Positions 18,581 to 27,889 of a stretch of DNA of 64,000 nt are shown piece after piece. The DNA comes from Sporosarcina thermotolerans (GTDB lineage: Bacteria > Bacillota > Bacilli > Bacillales_A > Planococcaceae). Where the stretch lies: contig NZ_CP125968.1 in the NCBI RefSeq assembly GCF_030067815.1, positions 1,728,001 through 1,792,000 on the forward strand. Reading direction: 5' to 3'. Within the stretch, counting starts at the first letter, position 1. Every line of letters starts with the position of its first letter. The position numbers and the translations under genes are program-made. The notes below the pieces were generated by a model that ran no database searches, was not told where the DNA came from, and saw nothing but the letters and a program-made list of their open reading frames with translations.

Positions 18581-19877
18581 AATTTCCTCAAACGGTATTG
18601 CAGATTTTGTCTGCTCATCCCAAGAGCCTGAGCTGTTTTAGTTATATTTTCATCGTGTATCTTCATTGCTTTAAGTAAATAATACTCCTCGGCTTCTTTT
18701 AAATACCGGTCGAGGGCATTAATTCCTTCTCCGGCTGAACGATAAAATCGGTTGCTTGTGTCGAGGTTTCAGTTAAACTATCGCTTTTCAACCGGAAGTG
18801 AAGAGGTAGCATATCATAAGTGATGACCGATTCCATAGTGGCAAGTGAGGAGACCTCATCAAGTAAAAATTCCAATTCACGCATATTCCCCGGCCAATCG
18901 TATTGAAGAAAGACCTGTTCAACTTCAGTTGTAATCCCTTCGAGGGAAGTGCCGTACCGTTCTTTCCGCCTCGCTAAATACGAATTTACGAACGGAAGGA
19001 TGTCCATTTTCCTTTTCCGAAGAGGAGTAATTCGGATCGTAAACGAAGCAAAGAAATAATACAGTTCCTTCAATAAAGTCCCCTTCGCAATCAACTCTAC
19101 AGGATCATCCCCAATACTTGCTATAAATTGACGCCCATGACGCTCCGAATCCTTTAAGAATGAAAATAGTTTCTGTTGAAGTGAAATGGATAATAAATCG
19201 ATCCGCTCACAGAATAACGTGAATGGTTTTGACATATTCAGGTCCTCATCCAATCTGTCGATTATTGTGGCGTCTGATTGGTGACCGAAAAAAGTATAGT
19301 ATGGGCCGTTAGAGTTGGTTGATTCATTATGGATGCTTTCGGCGATCAAATCTTTACCGGTTCCCGATTCTCCTACAAGAAGAACAGGTAAATTTGTAAC
19401 GGCGGCCTTCCTCGCCGTTGAAATAACGGTTTTCATCTCATCTGAAGTAGCAATGATCTGACTGAAAGTCGCTGGTTCACTATTTTTGCGTAATGGATGA
19501 AGCACAAACTTCTCTAAGGCGGTGATATCCCTCGCAATTTCCACAGCACCTATAAGTTCACCTTCATGAAATACTGGATAGGTATCATTGATAGTTGTAA
19601 TTTCAGTCCCTTTCCGATTCCAATACGTCTGTTTGACATTCAGTTGTTCTTGGCCACTTTGAAGCACTTTCAATAATGTACTCTCTTCTTGATCAAAATT
19701 GAATAATTCCAAAATTGAACGATCACCGACTTCTTCAAGTTCCAAGCCTTCTATTGCTTTCATTTTATCGTTATAAATGACGGTTCGGCCATTTCTGTCT
19801 ATAGCATGGATTCCAACGCCAGCCCGATTGACCGCAAATTCGAATAAAGGAAAAAAAGTTTTTTCGTTTTTATTCAT
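18565..19877 (-). CDS. RocR-like PAS-AAA-Fis regulator lacking GAFTGA (one frameshift)
   Basis: Divergent from rocA and similar to B. subtilis RocR: a PAS domain (residues 10-115, GVGIHAIDRNGRTVIYND), an AAA+ domain with Walker A GESGTGKD (about 169-176), and a C-terminal Fis-type HTH (TKTAQALGMSRQNLQYRLRK). The HTH is in another frame; one more G at about 18732 joins QPGEGINALDRYLK. The AAA+ domain is degenerate: the GAFTGA sigma-54 contact loop and about 20 flanking residues are missing, Walker B reads FTLFCERI instead of GGTLLLDEI, and the YYRL arginine is replaced (YYFF). Start ATG 19877. It probably binds DNA and a ligand but should not activate sigma-54 polymerase. Confidence 0.8.
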
Positions 19878-19930
19878 ACCTATCACCGTCCATTACTATT
19901 TTTTCGTGAAATGAGTAAAAAAGCTTGAAA

Positions 19931-19973
19931 AATGCAACGATCTCTTGCATTATTATAGGTGTAATCATAGAAT
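19931..19973 (+). promoter_or_regulatory. rocA promoter with overlapping inverted repeat
   Basis: AATGCAA (19931-19937) and TTGCATT (19945-19951) form a perfect 7-bp inverted repeat with 7-nt spacer; AATGCAA recurs at 19975. TTGCAT (19945) and TAGAAT (19968) are 17 bp apart, a good sigma-A promoter whose -35 is the right arm of the repeat. No GG/GC -24/-12 sigma-54 element is visible. Confidence 0.65.
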
Positions 19974-20017
19974 TAATGCAAATTTATTTTGCTACTTAAT
20001 TATTGAGGAGGAGTAAA

Positions 20018-21562
20018 ATGATTCCATACAAACACGAACCATTTACAGATTTCACAAACGAAGAAAACAAAAAAGCATATCTTGCAGCATTGAAGCATGT
20101 AGAAGGATACCTTGGCCAAGATTATCCATTGATCATTGGCGGCGAGCGTATTATGACTGAGGATAAACTCGTTTCGACAAACCCTGCTTGCAAAGAGGAA
20201 GTTATCGGTAGGGTTTCTAAAGCAAGCAGAGAGCTTGCCGAAAAGGCAATGAACGTAGCTGATAAAACATTTGAAACATGGAGAAAAGTGTCACCTGATT
20301 TCCGTGCTGACGTTCTTTTCAAAGCGGCTGCTATTATCCGTCGTCGCAAGCATGAGTTCTCAGCACTTTTGACGAAGGAAGCAGGTAAACCATGGAACGA
20401 AGCAGATGCTGATACAGCTGAAGCAATCGATTTCCTTGAGTTTTACGGACGTCAAATGTTGAAATTGAAAAACGGTATTCCAGTAGAAAGCCGTCCTGGT
20501 GAATTCAACCGTTTCGACTATATTCCATTGGGAGTTGGTGTTGTTATCTCTCCTTGGAACTTTGCACTTGCAATCATGGCGGGTACAACAGTTGCGGCAT
20601 TGGTAACTGGTAATACAGTTTTATTGAAACCTGCATCTACAACTACTGTTATTGCGTATAAATTCATGGAAGTTCTTGAAGAAGCGGGTATGCCTGCAGG
20701 AGTTGTTAACTACATCCCAGGTTCAGGAGCTGAAGTGGGTGACTTCTTAGTTGATCATCCAAGAACTCGTTTTGTTTCATTTACTGGTTCAAAAGAAGTT
20801 GGAACACGTATTTACGAACGTGCTTCCAAAGTAAATGAAGGTCAAATCTGGTTGAAACGCGTAATCGCTGAAATGGGCGGTAAAGATACGATTGTAGTTG
20901 ATAATGAAGCAGATCTTGAATTGGCGGCACAATCCATCGTTAAATCCGCATTTGGTTTTAGCGGACAAAAGTGTTCGGCATGCTCACGCGCTGTCATCCA
21001 TGAAGATGTGTATGACCAAGTCGTTGCACGTGTTGAAGAGTTAACTAAAGGATTGACATACGGCGATCCAGCTGACCAATCCAACTTTACAGGGCCGGTT
21101 ATCGATCAAAACTCATTCGATAAGATCATGAGCTATGTTGAAATCGGTAAACAAGAAGGTCGTCTAATCGCTGGTGGAGAAGGGGACAGCTCGAAAGGGT
21201 ATTTTGTCGCTCCAACTGTATTTGTAGACGTAGATCCGAAAGCACGAATCATGCAAGAAGAAATCTTCGGACCTTTCGTTGCGATTGCAAAAGCGAAAGA
21301 TTTCGATGAAGCAATCGAAATTGCGAACAACACGGATTATGGTTTGACTGGTGCTGTAATCACGAATAACCGCGCTCATATTGAACAAGCGCGTCAAGAC
21401 TTCCATGTCGGAAACTTCTATTTCAACCGTGGTTGCACAGGCGCTATCGTAGGCTACCAACCATTCGGCGGATTCAATATGTCAGGAACGGATTCAAAAG
21501 CGGGCGGTCCTGATTACCTACAACTTCATATGCAAGGTAAAACAACGTCAGAGACATTTTAA
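20018..21562 (+). CDS. rocA: 1-pyrroline-5-carboxylate dehydrogenase
   Basis: A 514-residue NAD-dependent aldehyde dehydrogenase that oxidises pyrroline-5-carboxylate (from proline or ornithine) to glutamate. Motifs: [14 protein letters not shown] near residue 178, catalytic Glu in AEMGGKD near 285 and catalytic Cys in GQKCSACSR at about 319. Length matches RocA (515). ATG 20018 follows TTGAGGAGGAG, so the longer reading from 20003 is rejected. It heads a catabolic set with rocD and glutamate dehydrogenase, and lies divergent from the RocR-like regulator. Confidence 0.95.
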   Translation: MIPYKHEPFTDFTNEENKKAYLAALKHVEGYLGQDYPLIIGGERIMTEDKLVSTNPACKEEVIGRVSKASRELAEKAMNVADKTFETWRKVSPDFRADVLFKAAAIIRRRKHEFSALLTKEAGKPWNEADADTAEAIDFLEFYGRQMLKLKNGIPVESRPGEFNRFDYIPLGVGVVISPWNFALAIMAGTTVAALVTGNTVLLKPASTTTVIAYKFMEVLEEAGMPAGVVNYIPGSGAEVGDFLVDHPRTRFVSFTGSKEVGTRIYERASKVNEGQIWLKRVIAEMGGKDTIVVDNEADLELAAQSIVKSAFGFSGQKCSACSRAVIHEDVYDQVVARVEELTKGLTYGDPADQSNFTGPVIDQNSFDKIMSYVEIGKQEGRLIAGGEGDSSKGYFVAPTVFVDVDPKARIMQEEIFGPFVAIAKAKDFDEAIEIANNTDYGLTGAVITNNRAHIEQARQDFHVGNFYFNRGCTGAIVGYQPFGGFNMSGTDSKAGGPDYLQLHMQGKTTSETF

Positions 21563-21597
21563 TCATCTTATTTAAAATAGGAGGCAGCGGTTAAGAC

Positions 21598-21676
21598 CGA
21601 AGCGTCCCGGAAGGGGCAAATATATGCTCCTAACGCTTCGCTTTTACTCGCAAAAGCCGTTCTTCGTAACGGCTTT
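21598..21676 (+). promoter_or_regulatory. two hairpins between rocA and rocD
   Basis: CGAAGCGT (21598) pairs with ACGCTTCG (21633), followed by CTTTT, a weak terminator form. A second perfect 9-bp hairpin AAAGCCGTT / AACGGCTTT (21653-21676) follows. They lie in the 153-nt rocA-rocD gap and may attenuate or process the transcript. Confidence 0.5.
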
Positions 21677-21715
21677 GGCTGCTTCCGTTCTACATAAAAA
21701 ATGGGGGGGAACCAT

Positions 21716-22909
21716 ATGTCGATTTCAGAGAAAATCATTTCACAGACAAATAAATTCGGGGCCAATAACTATCATCCACTGCCGATTGTTATTTCTGAGG
21801 CTGAAGGGGTTTGGGTGAAGGATCCTGAGGGAAATAAATACATGGATATGCTATCAGCGTATTCCGCTGTAAACCAAGGACACCGTCATCCTAAAATCAT
21901 TAAGGCATTGAAGGATCAAGCCGACAAAGTTACATTGACTTCTCGCGCATTCCACAATGACCAACTTGGCCCATGGTATGAAATGATCTGTAAACTATCC
22001 GGCAAGGATATGACGTTGCCGATGAACACGGGTGCGGAAGCAGTTGAAACTGCCATTAAAGCCGCTCGCCGCTGGGCTTATGATGTAAAAGGCGTTGAAG
22101 AAAACAAAGCTGAAATCATAGGATGTGAAGGCAACTTCCATGGCCGGACGATGACTGCGATTTCCCTCTCATCTGAAGCTGAATATAAACGAGGATTTGG
22201 CCCAATGTTACCAGGCATTCAATTGGTTCCTTTCGGTGATTTGAAATCATTGGAAGAAGCAATCACTCCGAACACAGCAGCTTTCATCATTGAACCAATC
22301 CAAGGGGAAGCCGGAATCCTTATTCCTCCTGCAGGGTATATGAAGGCAGCGTTCGACCTATGTAAAAAACATAACGTTCTTTTCATTGCTGACGAAATTC
22401 AAGCCGGCCTTTGTAGAACGGGTAAAATGTTTGCATGCGAGTGGGAAGGTATTGAGCCGGATATGTACATCCTTGGAAAAGCACTTGGTGGAGGGGTTTT
22501 CCCAATCTCTTGTGTAGTAGCGAATAAAGATATTTTAGGAGTTTTCAATCCGGGATCCCATGGCTCGACTTTCGGTGGAAACCCGATTGCATGTGCCGTT
22601 TCCATTGCTTCTTTGGAAGTGCTTCAGGATGAAAAACTTGCCGACAAATCTCTTGAACTTGGAGAATACTTTATTGACCAATTGAAAAAGATCAATAATC
22701 CTTCGATTAAAGATGTGCGTGGACGCGGTCTGTTCATCGGTGTGGAATTAACGGAAGAAGCTCGTCCTTACTGTGAAAAATTAAAAGAATTGGGATTGCT
22801 TTGCAAAGAAACACATGAAACTGTAATCCGTTTCGCTCCTCCTTTAATTATTAAAAAAGAAGAGCTTGACTGGGCATTGGAACAAATTAATAAAGTTTTT
22901 GCAAGTTAA
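21716..22909 (+). CDS. rocD: ornithine aminotransferase
   Basis: A 397-residue class III PLP aminotransferase converting ornithine and 2-oxoglutarate to glutamate semialdehyde and glutamate. Features: [42 protein letters not shown] and PLP-lysine 255 in LGKALGGG, all typical of ornithine aminotransferase. ATG 21716 has GGGGGG upstream; an in-frame ATG at 21701 overlaps that site. Supplies the rocA substrate. Confidence 0.95.
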   Translation: MSISEKIISQTNKFGANNYHPLPIVISEAEGVWVKDPEGNKYMDMLSAYSAVNQGHRHPKIIKALKDQADKVTLTSRAFHNDQLGPWYEMICKLSGKDMTLPMNTGAEAVETAIKAARRWAYDVKGVEENKAEIIGCEGNFHGRTMTAISLSSEAEYKRGFGPMLPGIQLVPFGDLKSLEEAITPNTAAFIIEPIQGEAGILIPPAGYMKAAFDLCKKHNVLFIADEIQAGLCRTGKMFACEWEGIEPDMYILGKALGGGVFPISCVVANKDILGVFNPGSHGSTFGGNPIACAVSIASLEVLQDEKLADKSLELGEYFIDQLKKINNPSIKDVRGRGLFIGVELTEEARPYCEKLKELGLLCKETHETVIRFAPPLIIKKEELDWALEQINKVFAS

Positions 22910-22938
22910 CAAATTGTACACACAAGTAACTATGTCTA

Positions 22939-22947
22939 TGGTACAAT
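22939..22947 (+). promoter_or_regulatory. extended -10 before glutamate dehydrogenase
   Basis: TGGTACAAT at 22939-22947 is a TGn-extended -10. TTGTAC at 22914 is 22 bp away, too far for a normal -35. It suggests the dehydrogenase has its own start in addition to any read-through from rocD. Confidence 0.45.
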
Positions 22948-22991
22948 ATGTGCGGTGAATACATTATGAATCAAAGAGGCGAACTTTTACA

Positions 22992-24236
22992 ATGACTGAA
23001 AACCTGAATCTATTTACGTCTACGCAAGTTGTCATCAAGGATGCATTAGACAAATTAGGCTATGATGAAGGAATGTACGATCTTCTTAAAGAACCTATTC
23101 GCATGGTAGAGGTTAGAATTCCAGTCCGTATGGACGATGGAAAAGTGAAAGTGTTCACGGGATTCCGTGGTCAACACAATGACGCTGTAGGACCAACAAA
23201 AGGCGGAGTTCGTTTTCATCCTGCAGTAAGTGCGGACGAAGTGCGTGCACTATCTATGTGGATGACATTGAAAGCTGGTATTGTCGATCTTCCATACGGC
23301 GGCGGTAAAGGTGGAATCATCTGTGACCCACGTGAAATGTCCATGGGTGAATTGGAACGCTTAAGCCGTGGATATGTACGTGCACTTAGCCAAGTAATGG
23401 GACCCAATAAGGATATTCCAGCGCCAGACGTTTTCACAAACGCTCAAATTATGGCTTGGATGATGGATGAATATAGCAGAATTGACGAGTTCAACTCACC
23501 AGGTTTCATCACTGGTAAACCGATTGTTCTCGGTGGTTCACAAGGACGCGATCGTGCAACTGCAGAAGGTGTAACAATTATTATCAACGAAGCTGCTAAA
23601 AAGCGCGGAATTGATATGAAAGGTGCACGTATTGTTATCCAAGGATTCGGGAATGCGGGAAGCTTCTTATCGAAGTTCCTACATGATGCTGGTGCAAAAG
23701 TAATCGGAATTTCCGATGCTTATGGCGCACTTCATGATCCAGAAGGATTGGATATCGATTATCTGTTGGACCGACGCGACAGTTTCGGAACAGTAACGAC
23801 TCTTTTTGAAAATACAATCTCGAATACCGAATTGTTGGAATTGGATTGCGATATCCTTGTTCCAGCAGCTATCGAAAACCAAATTACTGAAAAGAATGCT
23901 CATAATATTAAAGCTACAATCGTTGTTGAAGCGGCAAACGGTCCGACAACATCTGAAGCTACGAAAATTCTTACTGACCGTGGAATCCTTCTTGTACCAG
24001 ACGTTCTTGCAAGCGCAGGCGGCGTAACAGTTTCTTACTTTGAATGGGTACAAAACAATATGGGTTACTATTGGTCGGAAGAAGAAGTTCGCGAAAAAAT
24101 GACTAAAAAAATGGTTGAGGCATTCCATAACGTTTATAACGTATCTTCAACAAGAAACATTGACATGCGACTTGCAGCTTATATGATCGGAATTCGTAAG
24201 ACAGCGGAAGCGTCCCGTTTTAGAGGATGGGCATAA
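22992..24236 (+). CDS. NAD-dependent glutamate dehydrogenase
   Basis: A 414-residue hexameric-type glutamate dehydrogenase, close to RocG/GudB: glutamate to 2-oxoglutarate and ammonium. Visible are PTKGGVRFHP, the catalytic-lysine region PYGGGKGGI (Lys106), GPNKDIPAPDV and the Rossmann motif GFGNAGSF. It completes the route from arginine, ornithine or proline to the TCA cycle begun by rocD and rocA. Sequence alone does not separate rocG from gudB. Confidence 0.93.
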   Translation: MTENLNLFTSTQVVIKDALDKLGYDEGMYDLLKEPIRMVEVRIPVRMDDGKVKVFTGFRGQHNDAVGPTKGGVRFHPAVSADEVRALSMWMTLKAGIVDLPYGGGKGGIICDPREMSMGELERLSRGYVRALSQVMGPNKDIPAPDVFTNAQIMAWMMDEYSRIDEFNSPGFITGKPIVLGGSQGRDRATAEGVTIIINEAAKKRGIDMKGARIVIQGFGNAGSFLSKFLHDAGAKVIGISDAYGALHDPEGLDIDYLLDRRDSFGTVTTLFENTISNTELLELDCDILVPAAIENQITEKNAHNIKATIVVEAANGPTTSEATKILTDRGILLVPDVLASAGGVTVSYFEWVQNNMGYYWSEEEVREKMTKKMVEAFHNVYNVSSTRNIDMRLAAYMIGIRKTAEASRFRGWA

Positions 24237-24350
24237 CAAAAGCGGAGGGCGCTTGCACATCTGCGACAGGCATAAGGCGAAGATACGAAGTGGCGGTTTT
24301 TGCCACGCAGTATCTATGACTTATGACCCGAGCAGATAGCGCCCGGAGCT
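24237..24350 (+). repeat. long nested hairpin element after the dehydrogenase gene
   Basis: Six successive paired blocks fold 24247-24344 into one long stem: GGGCGCT/AGCGCCC, ATCTGC/GCAGAT, CATAAG/CTTATG, AGATAC/GTATCT and GTGGC/GCCAC around loop GGTTTTT, with small bulges. It is not a terminator (no T run follows; a separate terminator is at 24369). It starts with ACAAAAGCGGAGGGC, repeated after yugI at 18500, so it is probably one member of an interspersed family. Confidence 0.6.
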
Positions 24351-24368
24351 GGATGATAGATAGATTGT

Positions 24369-24406
24369 AAAAAAACATCTCCCGATTACTGGGAGATGTT
24401 TTTTTA
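24369..24406. terminator. bidirectional terminator dehydrogenase / yuzA
   Basis: Perfect 11-bp stem AAACATCTCCC / GGGAGATGTTT, loop GATTACT, flanked by A and T runs usable on both strands. Confidence 0.92.
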
Positions 24407-24646
24407 TACTTTCTCCGGCGCTGCAATAATCACTTTGTCATCAGTACGTTCCTTTAGATAGTCAAAGAGAACAGTTAATGAAATAAGTCCAGAGACCCCA
24501 ACTGCCATATAAAAGAAGCGAGCGAGTGGTTTCGCATACCCATTCGCAAGTTGCGCTACTACATCAAAACTGAAGAGACCGACTACTCCCCAGTTAAGCG
24601 CCCCTATTATTGTGATCGCCAATGCTATTTTACGAACTTTATCCAA
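24404..24646 (-). CDS. yuzA: YuzA-like DUF378 membrane protein
   Basis: An 80-residue protein with two hydrophobic helices (ALAITIIGALNWGVVGL and MAVGVSGLISLTVLFDYL), characteristic of DUF378. Function unknown. TTG 24646 is 8 bp after GAGG; the GTG at 24655 overlaps that site. In B. subtilis yuzA lies between yugI and yugJ; here the roc genes are inserted between yugI and yuzA. Confidence 0.75.
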   Translation of the reverse strand: MDKVRKIALAITIIGALNWGVVGLFSFDVVAQLANGYAKPLARFFYMAVGVSGLISLTVLFDYLKERTDDKVIIAAPEKV

Positions 24647-24740
24647 GCAAAGCACCTCCTACTTGTAGGATTCCCAATACGTGTTGTTCCAATACTTGCA
24701 TCCCTGTTTTTATTCTTGGATAATGAATGGGGTAAAGAGC

Positions 24741-24789
24741 GAGCACTTATTGGCTATAAATGAGAACTAATTTTAGTTAAACGAGAACT
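24741..24789. repeat. phased 21-bp repeat, core GAGAACT (3 copies)
   Basis: GAGCACT at 24741, GAGAACT at 24762 and GAGAACT at 24783 are exactly 21 bp apart. The same core and period occur in the array at 52723. The copies end 24 bp before the yugJ start. Confidence 0.65.
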
Positions 24790-24812
24790 TTTAAAACAAG
24801 GAGGCAATTTAG

Positions 24813-25979
24813 ATGAAAGAATTTTCATTCCAAAATCCGACTAAGCTTGTTTTCGGTAAAAACTCAATTTCAAAGCTTGCAGAGGAACTATCAGCATACG
24901 GGAATAAAATCCTCGTCGTTTACGGTGGAGGAAGCATCAAACGAAACGGTCTTTATGATGAACTAATGCAAATCCTTAAAGATGAAAACAAAGAGGTTTT
25001 CGAATTTGCAGGTGTCGAGCCGAATCCACGTCTTTCAACGGCGAAAAGAGGGGCGGAAATTTGTAAAGAAAACGATATCGATTTCATCCTTGCTGTTGGC
25101 GGTGGGTCAGTTATTGATTGTACGAAGTTAATCGCGTCGGCTGCAAAGTACGATGGAGATCCATGGGATTTCGTAACTAAAAAAGCTTCTCCAAAAGAGG
25201 CAATTCCTTTCGGTACCATTTTAACGATTGCAGCAACCGGATCTGAAATGAATGCTGGTTCTGTTATTACGAATGAAGAAACCGAAGAAAAGTATGGATG
25301 GGGAGGACCTCTTAACTTTCCAAAGTTCTCAATCCTCGACCCTACGTATACATTATCCTTGCCGAAGGATCAGACTGTTTACGGAATCGTAGATATGATG
25401 TCACATATATTTGAACAATACTTCCACAATGCTTCGAATACGCCTCTTCAAGATGAGCTTTGCGAAGGGGCCTTACGGGCAATCATGGAAGCCGGAGAAA
25501 AGCTTGTTAATGATTTGCAGAACTATGAGCTACGCGAGACAATCCTTTTAGGCGGTACATGGGGATTGAACGGCTTCCTTGGAATGGGGAATGCTGGAGG
25601 AGATTGGGGTACGCACGATATCGAGCATGCAATTTCAGCTGTGTACGATATCCCGCACGCTGGTGGGCTGGCAATATTATTCCCACATTGGATGAAGCAA
25701 ACACTACATCTCAATCCCGCTCGATACGCAAGACTATCAGTAAAAGTATTCGGTGTTAACCCTGAAGGCAAATCGGATGAGGAAATTGCAATTGAAGGGA
25801 TCGATAAATTAAGAGCTTATTGGACATCCATCGGTGCACCCGAAAGATTGGCTGATTACGGAATAGATGGAACAAAAATTGATATTATGGCGAAAAAGGC
25901 AGCGGTCAATGGCCCTCTCGGAAGATACGCTCAATTGAGTGAAGAGGAAGTAAAAACTTTGCTTGAAGCTTCCTTATAA
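24813..25979 (+). CDS. yugJ: iron-containing alcohol dehydrogenase (YugJ-like)
   Basis: A 388-residue group III (iron-type) alcohol dehydrogenase, similar to NADH-dependent butanol dehydrogenases. Nucleotide-binding [13 protein letters not shown] and [13 protein letters not shown], and the metal-binding region [14 protein letters not shown] and [16 protein letters not shown] are present. AAGGAGG precedes ATG 24813. Neighbour of yuzA as in B. subtilis. The physiological substrate is unknown. Confidence 0.88.
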   Translation: MKEFSFQNPTKLVFGKNSISKLAEELSAYGNKILVVYGGGSIKRNGLYDELMQILKDENKEVFEFAGVEPNPRLSTAKRGAEICKENDIDFILAVGGGSVIDCTKLIASAAKYDGDPWDFVTKKASPKEAIPFGTILTIAATGSEMNAGSVITNEETEEKYGWGGPLNFPKFSILDPTYTLSLPKDQTVYGIVDMMSHIFEQYFHNASNTPLQDELCEGALRAIMEAGEKLVNDLQNYELRETILLGGTWGLNGFLGMGNAGGDWGTHDIEHAISAVYDIPHAGGLAILFPHWMKQTLHLNPARYARLSVKVFGVNPEGKSDEEIAIEGIDKLRAYWTSIGAPERLADYGIDGTKIDIMAKKAAVNGPLGRYAQLSEEEVKTLLEASL

Positions 25980-25989
25980 TAGAAACAAA

Positions 25990-26035
25990 ATAAAAAATAG
26001 AGGAGGAATCACATGATTCCATCCTCTATTTTTTG
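25990..26035. terminator. bidirectional terminator yugJ / cation efflux gene
   Basis: AAAAAATAGAGGA(GG)AATC and the matching right arm (TCCTCTATTTTTT) form a long stem; it overlaps the end of the minus-strand gene. Confidence 0.88.
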
Positions 26036-27035
26036 TATTCTGGCAGTTTCTTTCTCGTTTCATCCGACATCGTAGGCTCGTTAACTCCTTGCCATGTCTT
26101 AATACCATCGTCTTCATCAAATGAAATCAACGCTTCGCGCACGCCTTTTTGCTTCAAAACTAACTTCATAAGTCGATCTCTGACATCATCTATATAAGCC
26201 ACGGTTTGTTTCGGATCGACTTCTGCAATCACTTCTACATGAAGGTATTCTCCTTCCTTTATTACTTCAACTTTTTGAATGTCCTTAATATCTGGGTCCT
26301 CCGCGATAATAAGAGCGATATGGTTTAACATTTCTTCATCTGTTTCCCCAATGGCGCCTCTTGCATTATCAAGAAATATTTTCCCAACAACATAAAACAT
26401 CATGAGACCGATCAATATTGAAGCAATTCCTTCGGCTTGAAGAAATCCCGTGAAATGTGCGATTAAAACTGCCGTGAATGCCAATAAACCTCCAATTGTT
26501 GCAACCATATCTTCCATAAAGACCAATTTAGTGGCAGGTTTTGCTTTGTTAAGATGAGTAAAGCTGTGAACAAATGCTTTCAAACCTGAATAAGGCTGCC
26601 GGTCTCATGTGCAATCTCCTTTGAAGCCTTTATTAATACAAAAAACTCAAGTAATGTAGCTAACCCCAAGACGCCTAAATTAATGAAGAGACCAGTTGTT
26701 TCTACGGGGTTTAATACATGGTGCCATCCTTCCTTTACAGCCTCGTATGACATGATACCAACTACAATTACGGCACCTAAACAGACGAGATTGACAACCC
26801 TTCCGAACCCGTTCGGGAAATTTGGGGTTGGTGCCTTCTTCGAAAGGGCGGAACCGATGTATACAAAAAACTGGTTCGCGGCGTCGCCAAGGGAGTGCAA
26901 TGTTTCTGCAAACATGGCAACATTTCCAGTTAGTACGTAGGCTACTGCTTTAAGTATTGCTATACCTGTATTAACGATAGCTGCTAAAAGTGAGGGTTTA
27001 TTGCCATCCTTTAGTAAACGTAAAATATCTTTCAT
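26026..27035 (-). CDS. cation diffusion facilitator family transporter (one frameshift)
   Basis: A divalent-cation/proton antiporter (CDF) of about 336 residues: N-terminal helices with GNVAMFAETLHSLGDAANQ, later EDMVATIGGLLAF, and a cytoplasmic C-terminal domain. The HSLGDxxNQ and EDxxA motifs place it in the SLC30A9-like branch. The frame breaks at about 26594; one more T gives HETGSLYSGLKAFVHSF. ATG 27035 has GGAGG upstream. The gene may be cotranscribed with the mgtC-like gene 15 bp upstream. Confidence 0.85.
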
Positions 27036-27050
27036 AACTATTAGCCTCCA

Positions 27051-27773
27051 TTAAGGAAAGATTTCTATTTCGACTGATTCAATATAAGGTAGTTCAGTCA
27101 ATTCGATGTATAATTGTGTAGTTTCCTTTTTCGGCAGTGCATCCAGACGAAAATCCACTTCATGTACTGAAGGTTTATCGTCAAAGTGTACTTGGCGGAT
27201 TCTCAAATTTTCCACTTTCATATTTTCTGAATTTAAAATTCCAATTAACTCATTAATTTTGTCTTTATCTGAGATGACGACTATACATGCAGCCTCCTTC
27301 GAACGAATTCTTTTTGGACCAAACCTGTCAAGAACCGGTGCGATGACTTCGATGACGAAGAGAATGCTTAATACTGCAAACGTCGCTTCAATATAGAACC
27401 CCGCACCGACTGCAATTCCGATACTGGCGGCGCCCCAAATCATCGCGGCTGTCGTCAAGCCGGTTATGTTGTCGTTATCTCTCCTTAAAATGGCGCCTGC
27501 ACCAAGGAAACCGATCCCACTTACGATTTGTGCGGCAAGTCGAAGGGGGTCCATCGTAACATTAATATCATTCCTTGCCGGAACGAGGTAAGCTGCTTCT
27601 ATTGAAACAATAGTCAGTAGGCAACTGAAGGTGGAGATGACTGCACTTGTCTTCAAACCAATTGGCTTTTTCTTAATTTCCCTCTCTACACCGATGATTA
27701 AACTTAATCCCAATGCAATTCCGATTTTAATTAATACCTCGGGGTACATCGAATTATTGATAATCCACTCCAT
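27051..27773 (-). CDS. MgtC/SapB family membrane protein
   Basis: A 240-residue protein with an N-terminal MgtC/SapB domain of about four helices (SLIIGVEREIKKKPIGLKTS, QIVSGIGFLGAGAIL, GLTTAAMIWGAA) and a C-terminal ACT-like domain. The family is linked to magnesium homeostasis and growth at low Mg2+. ATG 27773 is preceded by GGGGGGAAA; the longer start at 27797 is not needed. Proximity to a cation efflux gene fits a metal-ion role. Confidence 0.85.
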   Translation of the reverse strand: MEWIINNSMYPEVLIKIGIALGLSLIIGVEREIKKKPIGLKTSAVISTFSCLLTIVSIEAAYLVPARNDINVTMDPLRLAAQIVSGIGFLGAGAILRRDNDNITGLTTAAMIWGAASIGIAVGAGFYIEATFAVLSILFVIEVIAPVLDRFGPKRIRSKEAACIVVISDKDKINELIGILNSENMKVENLRIRQVHFDDKPSVHEVDFRLDALPKKETTQLYIELTELPYIESVEIEIFP

Positions 27774-27889
27774 TGGCTTTCCCCCCACTATCATCATCCT
27801 TAATAAGATGTGCTATACTCTTTATATTGTCTTTAGCCTTAAAGGGTACCAAATTAACATGTATCTCGATTGAAAGAGAAGTGTGCATC

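Noticed and set aside
19887..20017. Sigma-54 promoter for rocA, expected next to a RocR-like regulator
   Set aside because: No GG-N10-GC pair was found; the TTGCAT has no GG ten bases upstream, whereas a sigma-A promoter fits.
26026..27035. Two separate cation transporter genes
   Set aside because: The halves are complementary N- and C-terminal parts of one CDF protein, joined by restoring one T.
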